A DNA stretch of 64,000 nucleotides from Mortierella sp. BCC40632. Taxonomy: Eukaryota > Mortierellomycota > Mortierellomycetes > Mortierellales > Mortierellaceae. The stretch lies in assembly GCA_011634665.1 (NCBI GenBank), contig WAEK01000005.1, forward strand, positions 1,578,501-1,642,500. The letters are read 5' to 3'. Shown one piece after another: positions 13,537 through 25,996 of this stretch (the first letter of the stretch is position 1; every line of letters starts with the position of its first letter). A program made the translations under genes and the position numbers. The notes below the pieces were generated by a model. It worked only from the letters and a program-made list of their open reading frames with translations, was not told where the DNA came from and did not search any database.

Positions 13537-16188
13537 TTATTGCTCCCTCAGTTCCCTGTACTCCACAGTTAGTTTATCCTGAGCTGGGACGCTAGTACTT
13601 GGAGATGGGCGGTAACTTGCAAACAACTCGCGAGCGTTGTAAAGTCTTTCGTTGTACTTAACAGCAGAGTGCGAAGGCAGACCAGAAATCAATTTTGCAG
13701 GAGTTGAGACCCATTTGAATGGCGACGAGATCTTTTTAAATATAGTCCACTTTGTTGAGCGAGCATTCGAGGTATCGTTAGTGGGTGTTTCCTGGAGCAA
13801 GGTTTTTTGAATGACTGCATTTTCACTTTTCTCTTCTGGGCTGTGCTTAGTTTCATCGCTCGGGGCCGTGGAGAGACTTATGATGGGTGGTTTCTTGCTG
13901 TCATTCGGAAGTTGAACAAGATATCCGACATGTTGGTAGTCCAGTAGAGAGCTTCTGTGCTTAGATTCTGGATCTGGCTTATACCCTTCTAGCCCAGGAG
14001 GCGATCTAGTCACTATTGTTCAGCCAAAAGTTTACATGGGATGTGTGTCAGGTCCTGGACGGAAAACAAAAAAAAAAAGAGAAAGCCTGAGCTCTGCTCG
14101 GCTATGACCTTACCTGGATCGTACTCATTTGCAATACGCCAGTATGCGGGACTAAATGGTCTTTTGGATAGACGTCTCTGGTTTTCGGCAAACGCCTGTT
14201 GAAACTTCGTGTCTCCAACTTTGGGACTGCCAAATGTGTAACAGTCTCGTAGGATCACCAGACTGGTCTTCCTGACCTCCATGCACTTCCCACAATGTCT
14301 CCCAATGTTACAGTACTCGCAATCCTCATTGCCACACTCGCCACAGTATTTGTCGCAGTTTTCACAGCTGCGTCTCTGTCCCCAATTCTCGCTGCTCCCA
14401 ACTATGCAACCGGCACAGCCCTTGAGTAGGTCGTTGATTGCCTTGCCAGCCAATTTGTCCCTCTTACTCTTGCAATCCTGGCAGATATCTCGCAAACTGC
14501 TTCTGAAATTCGCCCTCGTCAATTTGCAGTGTAAGCAATTCTTGCAACTTCTCCAGTTTTCGGTATCACACTTGTGGCATGACGTACAGGCAAACATCCT
14601 CCAGTAGCTCTTGATGAATTGCGTGACCATCACGTCAAACACTGTGTATTCTCCACCGACATAGAAATCCTGATCATTCTTGTCTAGACCACGTACCAGT
14701 GGATCGTCTTTTTTGACTATAGTCTGTAAACGAGCCATGACCAAGGAAGCCAAGGCGCCGCCAAGGGAATGTCCTGCTAGCCAAAGCTGTGACGGACCTC
14801 CAACCATAGAATAATCGCGGCTTCTAATGGCTTTCTCAAAAATACGATCCATGATGATATCCATTGGGCAGGCAGGCCCTTCGAAAAGAAATCGGTTCGA
14901 CTCAAATCTGGAAGAGGTCTTAAATAAAAGATCATAGAAGCCCTGGTGAACTTCTCCGTCAAGGTACTTGACGTGACGATAGCAACCCTGGATACAGTCG
15001 CTGTAGCATTTCTTGTAGCTGTGGAGGTTGCAGAGCTTGAGGCATTCCGTATTGCATTGGTAGGCGAAGGAGACGATGGAAGAACACTCCTTTGGGCATG
15101 TCTCTTTGCATGTCTCCTCTAGATCAACTTTGTAGCGACTACAGAATTTGATGCATTCAGGATCGCATTTCTCATTACTGTCCTTGCATTGGCGACAGAC
15201 TTGGACACAAGTCTTGCCACATTTTCGATCGCAGTAAGTGTGACGATAGCAGACCTTCCGGCACATGTCGTCGCAAACCTCATCGATGTTGCTGTGGCGA
15301 AAGAATGCAGCATCGGACAGACATTCCTCTAAGTATATTCGATAGAAACACAGATTTGTCAGGATGTTTGCCGCCACACAGTCAATCTTACTTGGCGTTT
15401 TTTTGGCGTCGCATGACAAAGAAAGGTAGATTACTCACCAAAGTAGTCGATTGTTGTTCCTTTGAAAACCAACGTGATAAAATCATCTGATTGAGGGCCA
15501 ATCACCAATGCTGCACCCTCCTGCTTGAGCTCGCTGAATACCCCGGATCGTTCAGAGGATATTTTACAATTCCAGAACCCCAAATCCCAGACCCATTCGT
15601 CATCTTCCTCCTCACTTGCTGGTGCAGGTGAATCAGTATCCGTAAGTTCTTTTGGCCAATAGGCTACACTGGACATACAGAGCAGCAATGAGGCAGCGTA
15701 GTAGTTGAATTTTGCCTCTTGGCTTCCTTCACCCTTGAATTCTTCCCAAGCTCGTTCTACTTCGTCTTTTCGTGTGCCATTTCCATCTGTTGTATGGATA
15801 CTGTTGCTGTTAGAAGATATCCAACTTCTGAGATCTCCTCATTTTCACTGTCGATCACTCTCTTACCGTTGAAAGCCAGGTACTCCCAGCGAGTAATTTC
15901 GGAGACAAACTCCCGTTTGAATTGTCTGTGAAAGAGCTTTTGTATTTTCACGATTGAGCCGGACAGAAATACGACTGGCAAGACAACAGGTAGAACACCC
16001 AGCGCATATGTCTTGCTGAAGAAGCCATCTCCTGGAATGCTACTTGGGCTCCATACAAAAGTCTTTAGCAACTTGTAATGATGTCGAGCAAACCCACGTC
16101 GATCGCTGTTTAGACGATACGTGTTGTTCTCTTTGCCGAGTTTTGAATAAATGCTCCATTCGGGTTTCGTATCCTCTTGCTCTGGCAT
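13537..16188 (-). CDS. LIP1: membrane-tethered class-3-lipase-like hydrolase with two cysteine-rich insertions
   Basis: Exons 16188-15867, 15786-15439, 15328-14114, 14012-13537 join in frame (786 aa). All three introns are phase 1. N-terminus: cytosolic-looking, then TM YALGVLPVVLPVVFLSGSIV (61-80) and a second hydrophobic stretch ASLLLCMSSVAYW (about 138-151). Lipase_3 landmarks follow: FKGTTIDYF (oxyanion strand, about 214), GHSLGGAL (nucleophile Ser near 410), YTFGSPKVGD, NEYDP (Asp) split by the last intron, and DYQHVGYLV (His), so the triad looks complete. Insertion 1, between the FKGT strand and GEVHQGFY, has about 21 Cys in repeated C-x3-C-x3-C units. Insertion 2, between the nucleophile and TFGSP, has C-x2-C pairs such as CENCDKYCGECGNEDCEYC. 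A lipase or esterase role is inferred from the fold. The substrate and the side of the membrane it faces are unknown. Confidence 0.85.
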
Positions 16189-16440
16189 GGCTGCGTTATT
16201 CCGAGTGCTTGGATGGGGCGTTCTAAGGGGTATCACAAGAGTGATTTTTGGGAGCTGATGTATGAGAAGAACTGAGGCTGGGAGTTGATGACCTGAGGGG
16301 TTGAGGGCTTGAAGATCAAAAAAATCAAAAGGTGAAGAAAGAACACTTGTATCAAAGCTAGGAAGGGAGCATCTGTGACTTCCGTCTGTTTGGTGCGCTG
16401 TATTTCAAAACAAAAACGGGAAAAGCTGATGCCCGTGTCT

Positions 16441-16540
16441 TTCATGCAAAGGATGTGTTTACCGCGGACGCGAGGTCTGTTCGCAGCAAGGTCACTACAA
16501 GAGGAACCCTCATTTAGAGTTGACGGGTGCTTGGGGAAGA
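16441..16540 (-). promoter_or_regulatory. Conserved LIP promoter module (LIP1)
   Basis: On the minus strand a TATA-like CTCTAAATGAGGG (16508-16523) is followed downstream by TCCGCGGTAAA (16461-16471) and TTGCATGAAA (16441-16450). The same elements, order and spacing recur before the other three LIP genes, with the TATA-like box 320-335 bp from the ATG. A long 5' leader or a 5'-UTR intron is implied. Confidence 0.5.
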
Positions 16541-18635
16541 GGTGAGAATTCATCCAGTTGGGCTCATGCACTTCTCTCGATGGCCCCTGACTCCCGCGCG
16601 AGATTTATGCGGAGTGATTTTTATGCAGTCAGCATGTCTCGTTGATCTAAAGGAAATATCTGGTTCTTAGGTCACCGCTTTGATTGAAGAGGGCTCTGCG
16701 GTCTGTTGCTGACAGATCGATTTATTTTTTCACAGGTACATGAGTCCCACGCCTACGGTCAACTCATCCCACCACAGATGCTCCAAACCTAAACGGGACT
16801 TTTATTCCTTTTAAATTTTTTTTTGCCTTCTTCTCAACTTAGGGAGGGCATGCGCTATGGAAAGCATAAGAAACGGAGTTACAAGGGGGAGGAGAGAGGT
16901 GTTGCTTTACACCATATCGACATTTGTGCGACAAGAGAAAAGAAGAGGAAGAAAAAAAAGAGAGACTAAAAGACAGGGAAAACAAAGTAGGAAAGGATGA
17001 TGCATGAGGAAAAGGCAGGAGATGGAAAACAGCCAAGGAACGAGTAAGTTGCGAAGAGGAAGGAGAGGAAAGGCGATGCACAGCCTAGCAACAAAGAAAA
17101 TGGACGTGGGTCCGTGCAAAGGGCGAAAAATAAAAGAAAGAGGAAATGCACAGGAGAGGTAACCGACTACATCGATAGACAAACCTAACAGGCCAAGGAT
17201 GTAACAAGATCAGGAGACAAGCGATAGAGAGAGAGAGGAACAGGAGAAAAAAAATAATGATGTTGAATAGGGACCGAGACCAAAGGGCTAAGGGAATGAT
17301 ATGAGTTTGCTACTTTATGTTTGTCTCCTCTTTCAGCAATGTCTGAATCAGGCGGGCTATTCTCTCGACTACTTGTTTCATCCACAGATTACCTCCACAT
17401 TTACTCTGGCCCAAGTCTCAAGAAGAAACCAAATTAACATCAACGCATTATGAGATACGGATCCATGTCAAATACAGAAAAGACCCCACTGATGGATGGA
17501 ACTTCTTCTTCCTCAAAGCCTAACCTCTTTGCAAGATATTGCGCCCCTTTCCCAACAATGTGCCATCTTAGCCTCAAGAGACGATATCAGATTCTCTAGC
17601 TGCAACAACAATCAAGTGACAGCCATAGATGTTCACCATAACCCACGACAAATAATATTCCACGACACTGCAAAGATTACGGAAGGCATTCCAGAAAGCG
17701 GGGAAAATTCTGGCGTTGACCAGCTTTGAGCAATTGAACCTTATAGATTTAGTAAAAGACAGCAAATCATCAAGCGAAGGAGCTTCCATTCTTTTCTCGG
17801 AACTGGAAGATGAGCTCACCAGATCAGACACCCACCGGATTACACAAAGCAGAAAATCCAGATCAAGGACTTGCTGTCGTAGACTTTTCATAATGCAGAC
17901 TCTTCATGAATGATAGAGACACGCCCAAGGTTAGTTAGTTGATCAGTCGAGTGTAATGAACAATAATCTAGCAGGCCTGGAAAGGGCGCAAGCTAAGGTG
18001 CACGTAAATCTAAATCATGGGGGGGGGCGACTAAAAGGCGATGCATGAAGCGTTGACAAAGAAAAAACCTCTCCAAGAGCCGAAGCAGAGGAAAGAAAAT
18101 AGTCACAAGAGAGGTGGTTGATCTCACTAAGACCCGGAAGATCATAAGCATTTTAGGGAATGCGTTGTAAATCTTTGAACCTAAGTCTTCAAAGAAGATG
18201 TCGTGCTATAATTACGATTAAGCACCTGAAAGGGCAACAATCCTTTTAGTCCACACGATTGTGTCTGAGAACTGGGAACAGAGGGATCGCACAAATACAC
18301 TCAAAGGATTTAGACTACTATCCCATCCGGGAAAAAGACCACCCTGTATTGAATGTTTGACACAAGGGACGATGACGACCAAGTGTGCAAGACTAAGGAT
18401 CAAGGTGGTCCCTAATCAGAAATTTTAGAGCTTTAGCGCCCCCCGCTCCCCCTTTTTTCATAGGCGTTGATATTAAAATGACCAAGGTAATCTTTTTTAT
18501 GAATAGAACAAAGCAATGCATGGGCAGTCTTCACAGACTCCCTATTATTTATGTACCCTTCGATCTAGTATGATCTACGGGTAGCTTCCTTTAGACTGAG
18601 TGGCTCTCAGGCTCTTCAGGCGAGGTGCTTGCACT
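16541..18635. other. Spacer between LIP1 promoter and LIP2
   Basis: Contains upstream blocks shared with the other LIP copies (for example the purine-rich GGCGATGCA-containing stretches near 17072 and 18037). A minus-strand frame of 105 codons at 17574-17891 (MKSLRQQVLDLDFLLCVIRW and on) is not low-complexity and could be part of an unrecognised gene, but no domain or splice support was found. The rest appears non-coding. Confidence 0.4.
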
Positions 18636-21285
18636 CTAGGCCGAAGCGCTAGCACCTGGCGACTGCTGGTAGCTTGCAAAAACCTCGCGCACGCTGTAGA
18701 GTCTGTCATTATACTTTGAAGTGGAGTGTGAAGGCAGACTAAAAATAAGACTTCCTGCGGTCACCATCCATCTGTATGGTGTTTCGATTATTCTGAAAAC
18801 CGGCCAGCTGCTTTTAGACTGTTTTGAACGAGTCTTCGAGGTGCTGTTGCCATTAGTGGGTGGTTCCAGTAAGATTCTTTGAATGACCTCATTTTCTCTT
18901 CTCTGTTCCGGGGTGTACTTGGTTTCATCGCGGGAGGCAGTCGAGAGCATGACGATGGGTTGCTTTTTACTGTCTTTTAGAAGTTTGATAAGATATCCAA
19001 CATGTTGGTAGTCCAGTAGAGAGCTTCTGTGCTTTGGTTCTGAGTTTGGTTTGTACCCTTCTAACCCACAAGGGAGTTTAACCACTATATTCAGACCAAA
19101 GATATTTTTACATGAAATTGGCGTTAGATCCACGATTGTATGAGAAAGAAGCAGCCAAGGAAAGGAAGAAAGTCCTATGAGCTCTGATCAACTGTGACCT
19201 TACCTGGATCATTTTCATTTGCAACACGCCAGTATGCGGGACTAAATGGTCTTTTGGATAGACGTCTCTGGTTCTCGGCAAACGCTTGTTGAAATGTTGT
19301 GTCTCCGACTTTAGGACTGCCAAATGTGTAACAGTCTCGTAGAATCACCAGACTGGTCTTCTTGACCTCCATGCACCCCCCACAATGTCTCCCGATGTTG
19401 CAGTATTCGCAGTCGTCCTTGCCGCACTCGCCACAGTATCTGACACAATTTTTACATTCAGATCGCTTATCCCAATCGCATTTGTCTCCGACTACGCAGT
19501 CATCACAGCCATTGAGTAGATCGGTGATTGATTCGCCCGCCAAACTCTCCTTCTTATTTTTGCAATCCTGGCAGTAATCCTGCAAACCACTTCCGAGACT
19601 TGCCTTCGTCAACTTGCACTGTAAGCAATCTTTGCAGCTTTTCCAATTTTCAGAATTGCACTCGCGACACAGCATGCAGGCGATCATTCTCCAGTAATTA
19701 TTGAGGAACTGAGAGACCATCACGTCAAACACCGTGTATCCTCCATCAACAAAGAATTCCTGATCGGTCTTGTCTATACCACGCACCAGTGGATCATCCT
19801 TTTTGACAACAGTCTGTAAACGGGCGAAGACTAGGGTTGCCAAGGCACCGCCAAGAGAGTGCCCAGTTGTCCATAGGTGTGTTGGGCGTCCGTTGTTACA
19901 AAGATCGCGATTTCTAATGGCTTTCTCAAAGATAGTATACATGATAGTCTCCATTGGGCAACCAGGTCCTTCAAAAACAAATCGGCTAGCCATGATTCTG
20001 GAGGTGGTTTTGAATAGAAGGTAGTGGAAACCTTCATGAACTTCTCCGTCAATGTAGTTGGTGTGCCTACAGCATCCTTGGATGCATCTGCTGTCGCACT
20101 CCTTAACATTGTGAAGGCTGCAGACCTTGGTGCACTCATCGTTGCAATCGCCATGGTGACGATGGAAACCAGAGCATCTCCTTTCGCATGACTCGTTGCA
20201 TATCATCTTTTGAATGACATTGTAACGACCACAGAACTTGATGCAATTATGACTGCATTTCTTGCTACAATCCTTGCAGCGGTGGCAGACTTGGACGCAA
20301 TAATCGCCACATTTTCGATCACAATAGGCGTGGCGGTAGCAGACTTTGTGGCAATCGACTTCGCATATCTCATCATTGCTGCTGTAGCGATAGAATGCAG
20401 CATCAGTTAAGCATTCGTCTAGGTTTGTTCAAAAAGAGACAAAGTCATATTAGGAACAATTATCCCTTTTCAGTCTATCTTAATTGGCATTGGTCGTACT
20501 ACATGATAATGGATAGTTTACTCACCAAAGTAGTCAATTGTTGTTCCTTTGAAAACCAACATGAGAAAATCATCGGATTTGGGCTTAAGTGACACGAGTG
20601 AATCTTCCTCTTCGGTATTCTTGAAAATCTCGGATCGATCATACGACATTATATGGTACCACTTCTCTCGTTTCCAGACCCATTCTCCTTGTCCCTCTGG
20701 TAAATTCAGTTTCATGATATTGGTGTACCAATAGACTACACTGGACATGCAGAGGAGCAGCGAAGAGACATAGTAATTGAACTTTGGCTCTTCACCCCCT
20801 TCGCTCTTGAGTTCATCCCAAGCTATGGCTGTTTCTTGCCTTCGTGTACCCGTTTTATCTATTGCGTGCAAATTGTCGATGTTAGAAAATATTTGATTTC
20901 TCAGACTTTCTTTTTTTTTTTTTTTTTTTACACCACCGTCGGTCACCTTCTTACCGTTGAAAGCAATGTTCTCCCAATTCCAGCGGTTAATGTAAGAGAC
21001 AGCTCTCCGTTTGGAAAGACTAGAAAAGAGGCTCTTGACCTTCACGACTGAACCAGTCAGCATTATGACTGGCAACACAATAGGCAGAGCGCTCAGCGCA
21101 TAGACCTTGCTGAGCGGATTGTCACCAGGAATGCGACCTGGGTTCCTTAGAAATTCCCAAAACATCTTGGCATAGTGTCGAACGTACTCGCGTCGGTTCT
21201 TGCTTAGTTGACTGAGTGTTTCACTCTCCTTGCTGAGTTCTTCACGAAGGCGTGGTGGGAGATTACAGACCCCTGACCGTGACAT
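18636..21285 (-). CDS. LIP2: second paralogue of the Cys-rich lipase-like family
   Basis: Exons 21285-20955, 20858-20526, 20418-19204, 19084-18636 (775 aa), with the same exon phases as LIP1. Exon 3 is exactly the same length (1,215 bp). TM segment YALSALPIVLPVIMLTGSVV. Triad elements GHSLGGAL, NENDP and DYQHVGYLI are retained, as are FKGTTIDYF and both cysteine insertions (for example CEVDCHKVCYRHAYCDRKC). The segment after the catalytic Asp reads VVKLPCGLEGY where the other copies have VTRSPPGLEGY. Intron 1 is 96 bp, a multiple of three, with no in-frame stop, so its retention would insert a Lys-rich stretch instead of ending the protein. The start MSRSGV aligns with the starts of the paralogues. 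Confidence 0.85.
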
Positions 21286-21534
21286 GGCTGTGATAATCCG
21301 AACTTTTGGTTGGGTTGTTCAATGGAATGGCGCACTACTGAGCGATCCTTGGGGTGAGATGTAGGAAAAGGGCTGGGATTGCAAGTCGATGGTTTGAGGG
21401 ATTGAGGATGTCAAATTCAAAAGAGCTAAAAGATGAGGAAAGAGCAACCGTATTAAGGTCTAGAAGGACTTTTATGGATTCTGTACCACCTGTAAGTGAC
21501 ATTTCAAAAATAAAGCGGGAAAGGACAATGCACG

Positions 21535-21625
21535 TCTTTTTCATGCAGACGTTTTGGTTTGCTAAATTGCTGACAGAGTCGAATAGCATGATGACTCTTC
21601 AGCCCCCTATTTAGAGTTGAAGGGC
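21535..21625 (-). promoter_or_regulatory. Conserved LIP promoter module (LIP2)
   Basis: Contains the TATA-like CTCTAAATAGGGGG (21604-21618, read on minus) and the TGCATGAAAAAGACG block near 21533-21548, spaced as in LIP1, LIP3 and LIP4. The TCCGCGGTAAA element is not recognisable here. Confidence 0.45.
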
Positions 21626-22367
21626 TCTTGGGAAGATGTGGGTTCCTCCCCTCCTCTGAATGGTGTCGCAGATCAAACTGCCTGTCTGATGTTCAGCGGC
21701 GCAGATGTCCTCCAGACCACTTCCCCTCGTTGATTTTTTTTTTTTTGGCTGCTTTCTGAGAGAAGGAAATAAAAGAAACGAGGGGCGCAGGCTTTTTTTT
21801 TTTCCGGTACTTTTTGGCATGAACCAAGAAAAGGGGCGCAGAGTTGTGTCAAGGCGAGGGGGCGGAATCAGGAAAAGGGTCATTGTGTTGCGGGCTTGGG
21901 TTGACAAAACGAAGATAGAGGAGGTCATGACAGGTTGAAAGTAAGGTAGAGTGAGTCGAGAAGAAAGAATGCATGAGAGAAAAGCAGGAAAAAGGAGGGA
22001 ACCAATACGTAGATAGATCACAAAGGGGACAAACAAAGTAAGGGCGAAGTTCAGCACACCAACAAAGGAAAGGGCTGTGGATCATACAGGTATTGACTAT
22101 CTCTATTGCCTCGCCCAAAAGATTTATGGACTAGGAATTCGTATCGGAAGGTATCAAGTTACTCTACTGAGGTTCAGAACTGCCTGATACCGCAGTACTC
22201 CTTTCAGTTCTATCAATCAATGGTAGAGGACAGGGGTTGCACAAACAAATCCAAGGCGGTGAACCCTCCCATCCATGGCACAAATAACCCCCCCCCCCTC
22301 GGCATTGAGTCTAATCGCTGTCTTCTAGTTTCAATAAATATGTCAACGCATGAGAATAATTCTCTAC
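21626..22367. other. LIP2 upstream flank, shared with LIP3 upstream flank
   Basis: Includes GAACCAAGAAAAGGG (21820-21834), which recurs at 33597-33611 upstream of LIP3, so the duplicated unit reaches at least 540 bp upstream of the gene. T-runs at 21737-21748 and 21794-21803. No gene. Confidence 0.45.
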
Positions 22368-22850
22368 CTATGGCTCGTTAATATATTCCACAGTTAGCTT
22401 CTTCTGGTTTGAACCACTCTCGGGCTGTCTAGGCAGGTCGTAGCTTGCAAATACCTCCCGCGCTCTGTGGAGTCTGACGTTGTACTCTTTTGCAGCGTGT
22501 GAAGGTAAACCAGAAACCAAGTTTCCCGCATTTGCCATCCACCTGTACGGTGCCTGTATTGCGTTGAAGATTGACCAGCCCCTTCGGGAATGTCCTGAAC
22601 CAGTACTCAAGGCACCATAGCCATTGGTAGCTGTCTCCTGGCGCAAGGTTTTTTGAATGACTGTATTTTCACTTTTTTCCTCTGAGCTGTGTTTGATGGT
22701 GGGTCGCTTCTTGCCGTCATCCGGAAGTTGAATAAGGTATCCAACATGTTGGTAATCCAGTAGAGAGCTTCTGTGTTTAGATTCTGGATCTGGTTTGTAC
22801 CCGTCTAACCCAGGAGGCGATCTAGTCACTATTGTTCAGACCAAAGATAA
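22368..22850 (-). pseudogene. Orphan last exon of a fifth LIP copy
   Basis: Open frame equal to LIP exon 4 (22828-22368, 153 codons) preceded by a normal acceptor and about 20 bp of the conserved intron end, after which homology stops. It carries the catalytic-His motif DYQHVGYLIQL but no Ser or Asp part. It is closest to LIP4: both contain RQETATNGYG, IQAPYRWMANAGNL and KEYNVRL. No upstream exon, promoter or start is present, so it is not expressed as a lipase by itself. The reading frame is still intact, which suggests a recent break or exon-level exchange. Confidence 0.8.
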
Positions 22851-23149
22851 AAAAAGATTGGGCTACTCCTTGGCCCTCGTCTCCTAAAGAAAATACCATA
22901 CTCTCACGACGACCTAGTGCCTGTTACTGCAGCAATCCATTTCAGTCCTAGAGATCAAAGGTAGAGAATACAGGAATTGCTCAAAGAAATCCAATAAACA
23001 AGACATGGCCACCCTGAATTGAGTACTGGATACAAGAATAGCGCTGACTATCTGCCACGGCAGCGATGCTCGGTACTCGTCCGGTAATACAATCGGTGTT
23101 CCACAAATGACAGATTCGTTGGGCATTTGGCTGGTGACATGTTTTATTT

Positions 23150-23283
23150 TTCTATAGACCTCCTGCAAGGTAGCACTGTCATCAGGGGTAATTGTTGAAG
23201 TGGATGGATAAGAAGCTGCAGTACTCCTGGAATAAGCTAAGGAAGCAAAACGATGCAACAGCGTGGAACAAAGTAAGGTGGCA
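23150..23283 (-). repeat. Duplicated short block, copy 1
   Basis: Matches 29958-30092 over about 130 bp in the same orientation, beginning ATAGACCTC and running through GATGCAA. The minus-strand translation is conserved: LHRFASLAY...STAASYPSTSTITPDD then LQEVY here, against LHRPASLAS...AASHPSTSTSTPDD then LHEVY in the other copy. Protein-level conservation suggests an exon of an unidentified gene carried along with the LIP duplications. Confidence 0.5.
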
Positions 23284-25002
23284 CAGGTTTGTAAATCTCA
23301 CCGCTCTGTCAGCCTCAGGAGAGATAGGGAGATGGAGGGATAGAGCGAGTGAGTGAGTGAAAGGGAAAAAAGAACAAGGTGTGCGTGAAAAAAAAAGAAA
23401 CAGAGGGCGAGTATAGTCGTCCATGAGGGGAAGACTATCTCGAGAGCCTGCGCACCACTCTCTACTCAAGCAGGGAAGACCCCACCAAGGGCGCAGACCT
23501 TTGACATGTATCAACACACGAACAGTGTCGATAACGATCGTCGACCGTTCAACAGACACCTGTCAGACAGGATCGCCACGAGAATACAGAGGCAGCCGAT
23601 GGAAAGGGAGCAGTTTGGGGGGAGCGGAAGAAAATGTAGCGAGAAGATGACTGATTGATTACCGTCCTTCGACTAAGTTCCCTTGCGTATGGTTATGATG
23701 CGTGGTACCTTTTTTTTTTTTTTTTTTTTTTTTTTTTGGTCAAGTATACTTTAATCAGTCGCAACAGTGAGGTGTATATGAGTTTTTGTAATCCTATCGC
23801 GTAACCCTTGGCACACTACAGATACTACCCATAGTAAACAGTGCATAAAGTTTTTGTCCTTCCTATTCGCTATCTTTTGCACTTGTCTCCTATCTTTTCT
23901 AATCCTGATTCTATTCCTTGTGTAGTATTCTTGGAGGTGATCAAGAACCTTGTCTCGCATTGTGGTTGTGTAGTCGATGATGCGCTACCGGTGTGTGACT
24001 CTTGAGTGGCTCCTGAAGACTATGCTTGTCTGAGAGAATCTCTGGTCGAGTTACTGAAATAATCTCGAGAAGTAGGGTCAAAGTCGAAGCATCAGAATGT
24101 GTCCTTGTCCAAGGTATGGTCAATGTAGGATTCAAATTCGCTTCTCACGATATGTTATGAGATAATAACTAGGATTGTTTATTTGCTTTAGCTGAAATGT
24201 GAGGGAAGATATCCTAGTCGGGAGTGCCGCCAGGTCGCCGAGCAAAAGAAGGAGAGAGAGGAAAAGAAGAGAAGAGAGGAACATAAAAGAACAAATATAC
24301 CTTCCTGACCCTTCAGACATTGGTGTGAAGGCTAACCTTTCCACCTACTGCTCCTTGACCAATATGGTCTTGATGGATGGTTCTTGCGAACACATTTACA
24401 TCTAGAGCAGGGCTCAGGTTTTTTTCGGCCATTCAAGCTTGCATCATTAGGGAAAGGGGAGGTAAAAAAAAACACACCCATGAAAAAAAAAGACCTCCTC
24501 AAGGTGCTGGCTTCCTGGACTCGTAGCAATCCTGGCTCAGGCTAGAGAAGGACGAAGAGAGTGTGAAAGATACGATACAAGATATTCGAGTGAGAGTGAA
24601 GAGAAAAAGAAAAGTGGGTAGGGAGAAGGGACACATGGTGGAGAGTCAGAACCTTGGATTGTGGAGTGCTCGTGAAGTTACACTATAGTGCTTGGATTGA
24701 GATCCGACACAACTTAATTTGAAAACACTAAGACAGGCTTACCAGATTGCCGAGCTCCAAAGTCTTTTTGCTGGACATGGTCACTACCTAAAACCTATTG
24801 CAGACAAAGGAAAAGGAAAGAAAAAGAAAAAGAGAGAAAACGAACAAATGGAAGAAAGGACACCCAGTCGCGCCTTCCATCCATCTCTACCCAGTATCAC
24901 TCTCACACTCACACACCTACACATCCCATCCCAAACAAAACAAACCCAAAGGGGAGAAAGAAAATGTATAACAAAAGGAGACAGTGGTGCTTCCTCAGCT
25001 GT

Positions 25003-25345
25003 TCACCACCAAGCACCGCTGTGGCCAACATGCGAGCTTCTCAACAGTGGCTACTTGTTCGCAAGGAATACACCACGAAAAGAACTGGCGAGTGCAGGAC
25101 CCCATAAACACCTCTTACACCCTATGGTACGACCCGTGCCGCTTTTAACGGACGCCTCTCCCTCCTGTCGTTAAACAGAAGGTCCCCGTTGGCCCAGCTA
25201 CTTAAACTCACTGTGCCGGCGACCGGGCGCCGCTTTCTAAACGGGAGGTTACTGATAGACTCGCCTCCACAGCGACCATATTACGGGGTCACCGATTATA
25301 GAACCATGACCTACGGGCACCTGCTCAAACGAATCCCAGGTGAAA
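25003..25345. other. Island of balanced base composition
   Basis: About 340 bp with even A/C/G/T use, flanked on both sides by A/G-rich DNA. The plus strand around 25038 reads MRASQQWLLVRKEYTTKRTG before a stop, weakly recalling the start of ribosomal protein eL28. The minus strand near 25250-25340 reads DSFEQVPVGHGSIIGDPVIW then a stop. Neither is convincing. Origin unknown. Confidence 0.3.
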
Positions 25346-25821
25346 AGAAACAAAACAAGCAGGTCCCGCCCAGTCGCGACCTGAGGAGTGAGAGTAGGTG
25401 GTGGAGGGGAGGAGAGGAGTATGAGCCAGGCAAAGTGGAGTGGCAGAGAAAAGAACACAGGGAATGGTAGGCAAAGAGTGGAGGTGAGGGAGAGAAAGAA
25501 AGAAGACATATCACATCCATAGTCACCACAATAACCAAGAGCCGAAGTGTCGAGAAAAAAAACCCCCCAAATGCGTAAGAGTGAAGAAGTGAGAGAGAGA
25601 ATATCCTTGATCAGAGAAATGGCCACAGACACGGAAGTATGCTGAAAAGGGTCTGGTGTCGAGAAAACACCAAGTAGAAGAGTAAAGCCAGAAAGGCATG
25701 GTCGGGAGAGAGAGAAAGAGACTGACTGAAAAAAAGAATGGCAGGAGTGTGGCAGAAGTGTGTTGTGTTGAGCAAAGGGGAGATGGACAAAGTCAAAGTC
25801 GCTCAAACTGGTTGCACTTAC

Positions 25822-25996
25822 ATCGTCGCATGGGGGAGTCTCGGCTTCAGGACGCTCCCCGTGTGGTTGAACAAGATAGCAAACAAGTTGAACCCAGTGG
25901 TGTCTGCTGCTTCTCCGAGGAGTCTCTCGACTCCAAAGAGTGCGGCCAACACTACATGGAGAGTGAAAATCAAAAAGTCAGTAGAACGGTGGTCCC
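25822..25996 (-). CDS. Possible internal exon of an unrecognised membrane protein
   Basis: A 175-bp open stretch bounded by a good acceptor (long T/C-rich tract then GGCCAG) and a perfect donor (GTAAGT). It encodes DHRSTDFLIFTLHVVLAALF followed by GVERLLGEAADTTGFNLFA and ends HATM-like at the donor. The first part is hydrophobic enough for a membrane helix. No matching neighbour exons could be placed, so it may be a relic. Confidence 0.28.

Noticed and set aside
25038..25115. Ribosomal protein eL28 first exon
   Set aside because: Only QWLLVRK resembles the family start. The sequence stops soon after, without a splice donor leading to a second exon.
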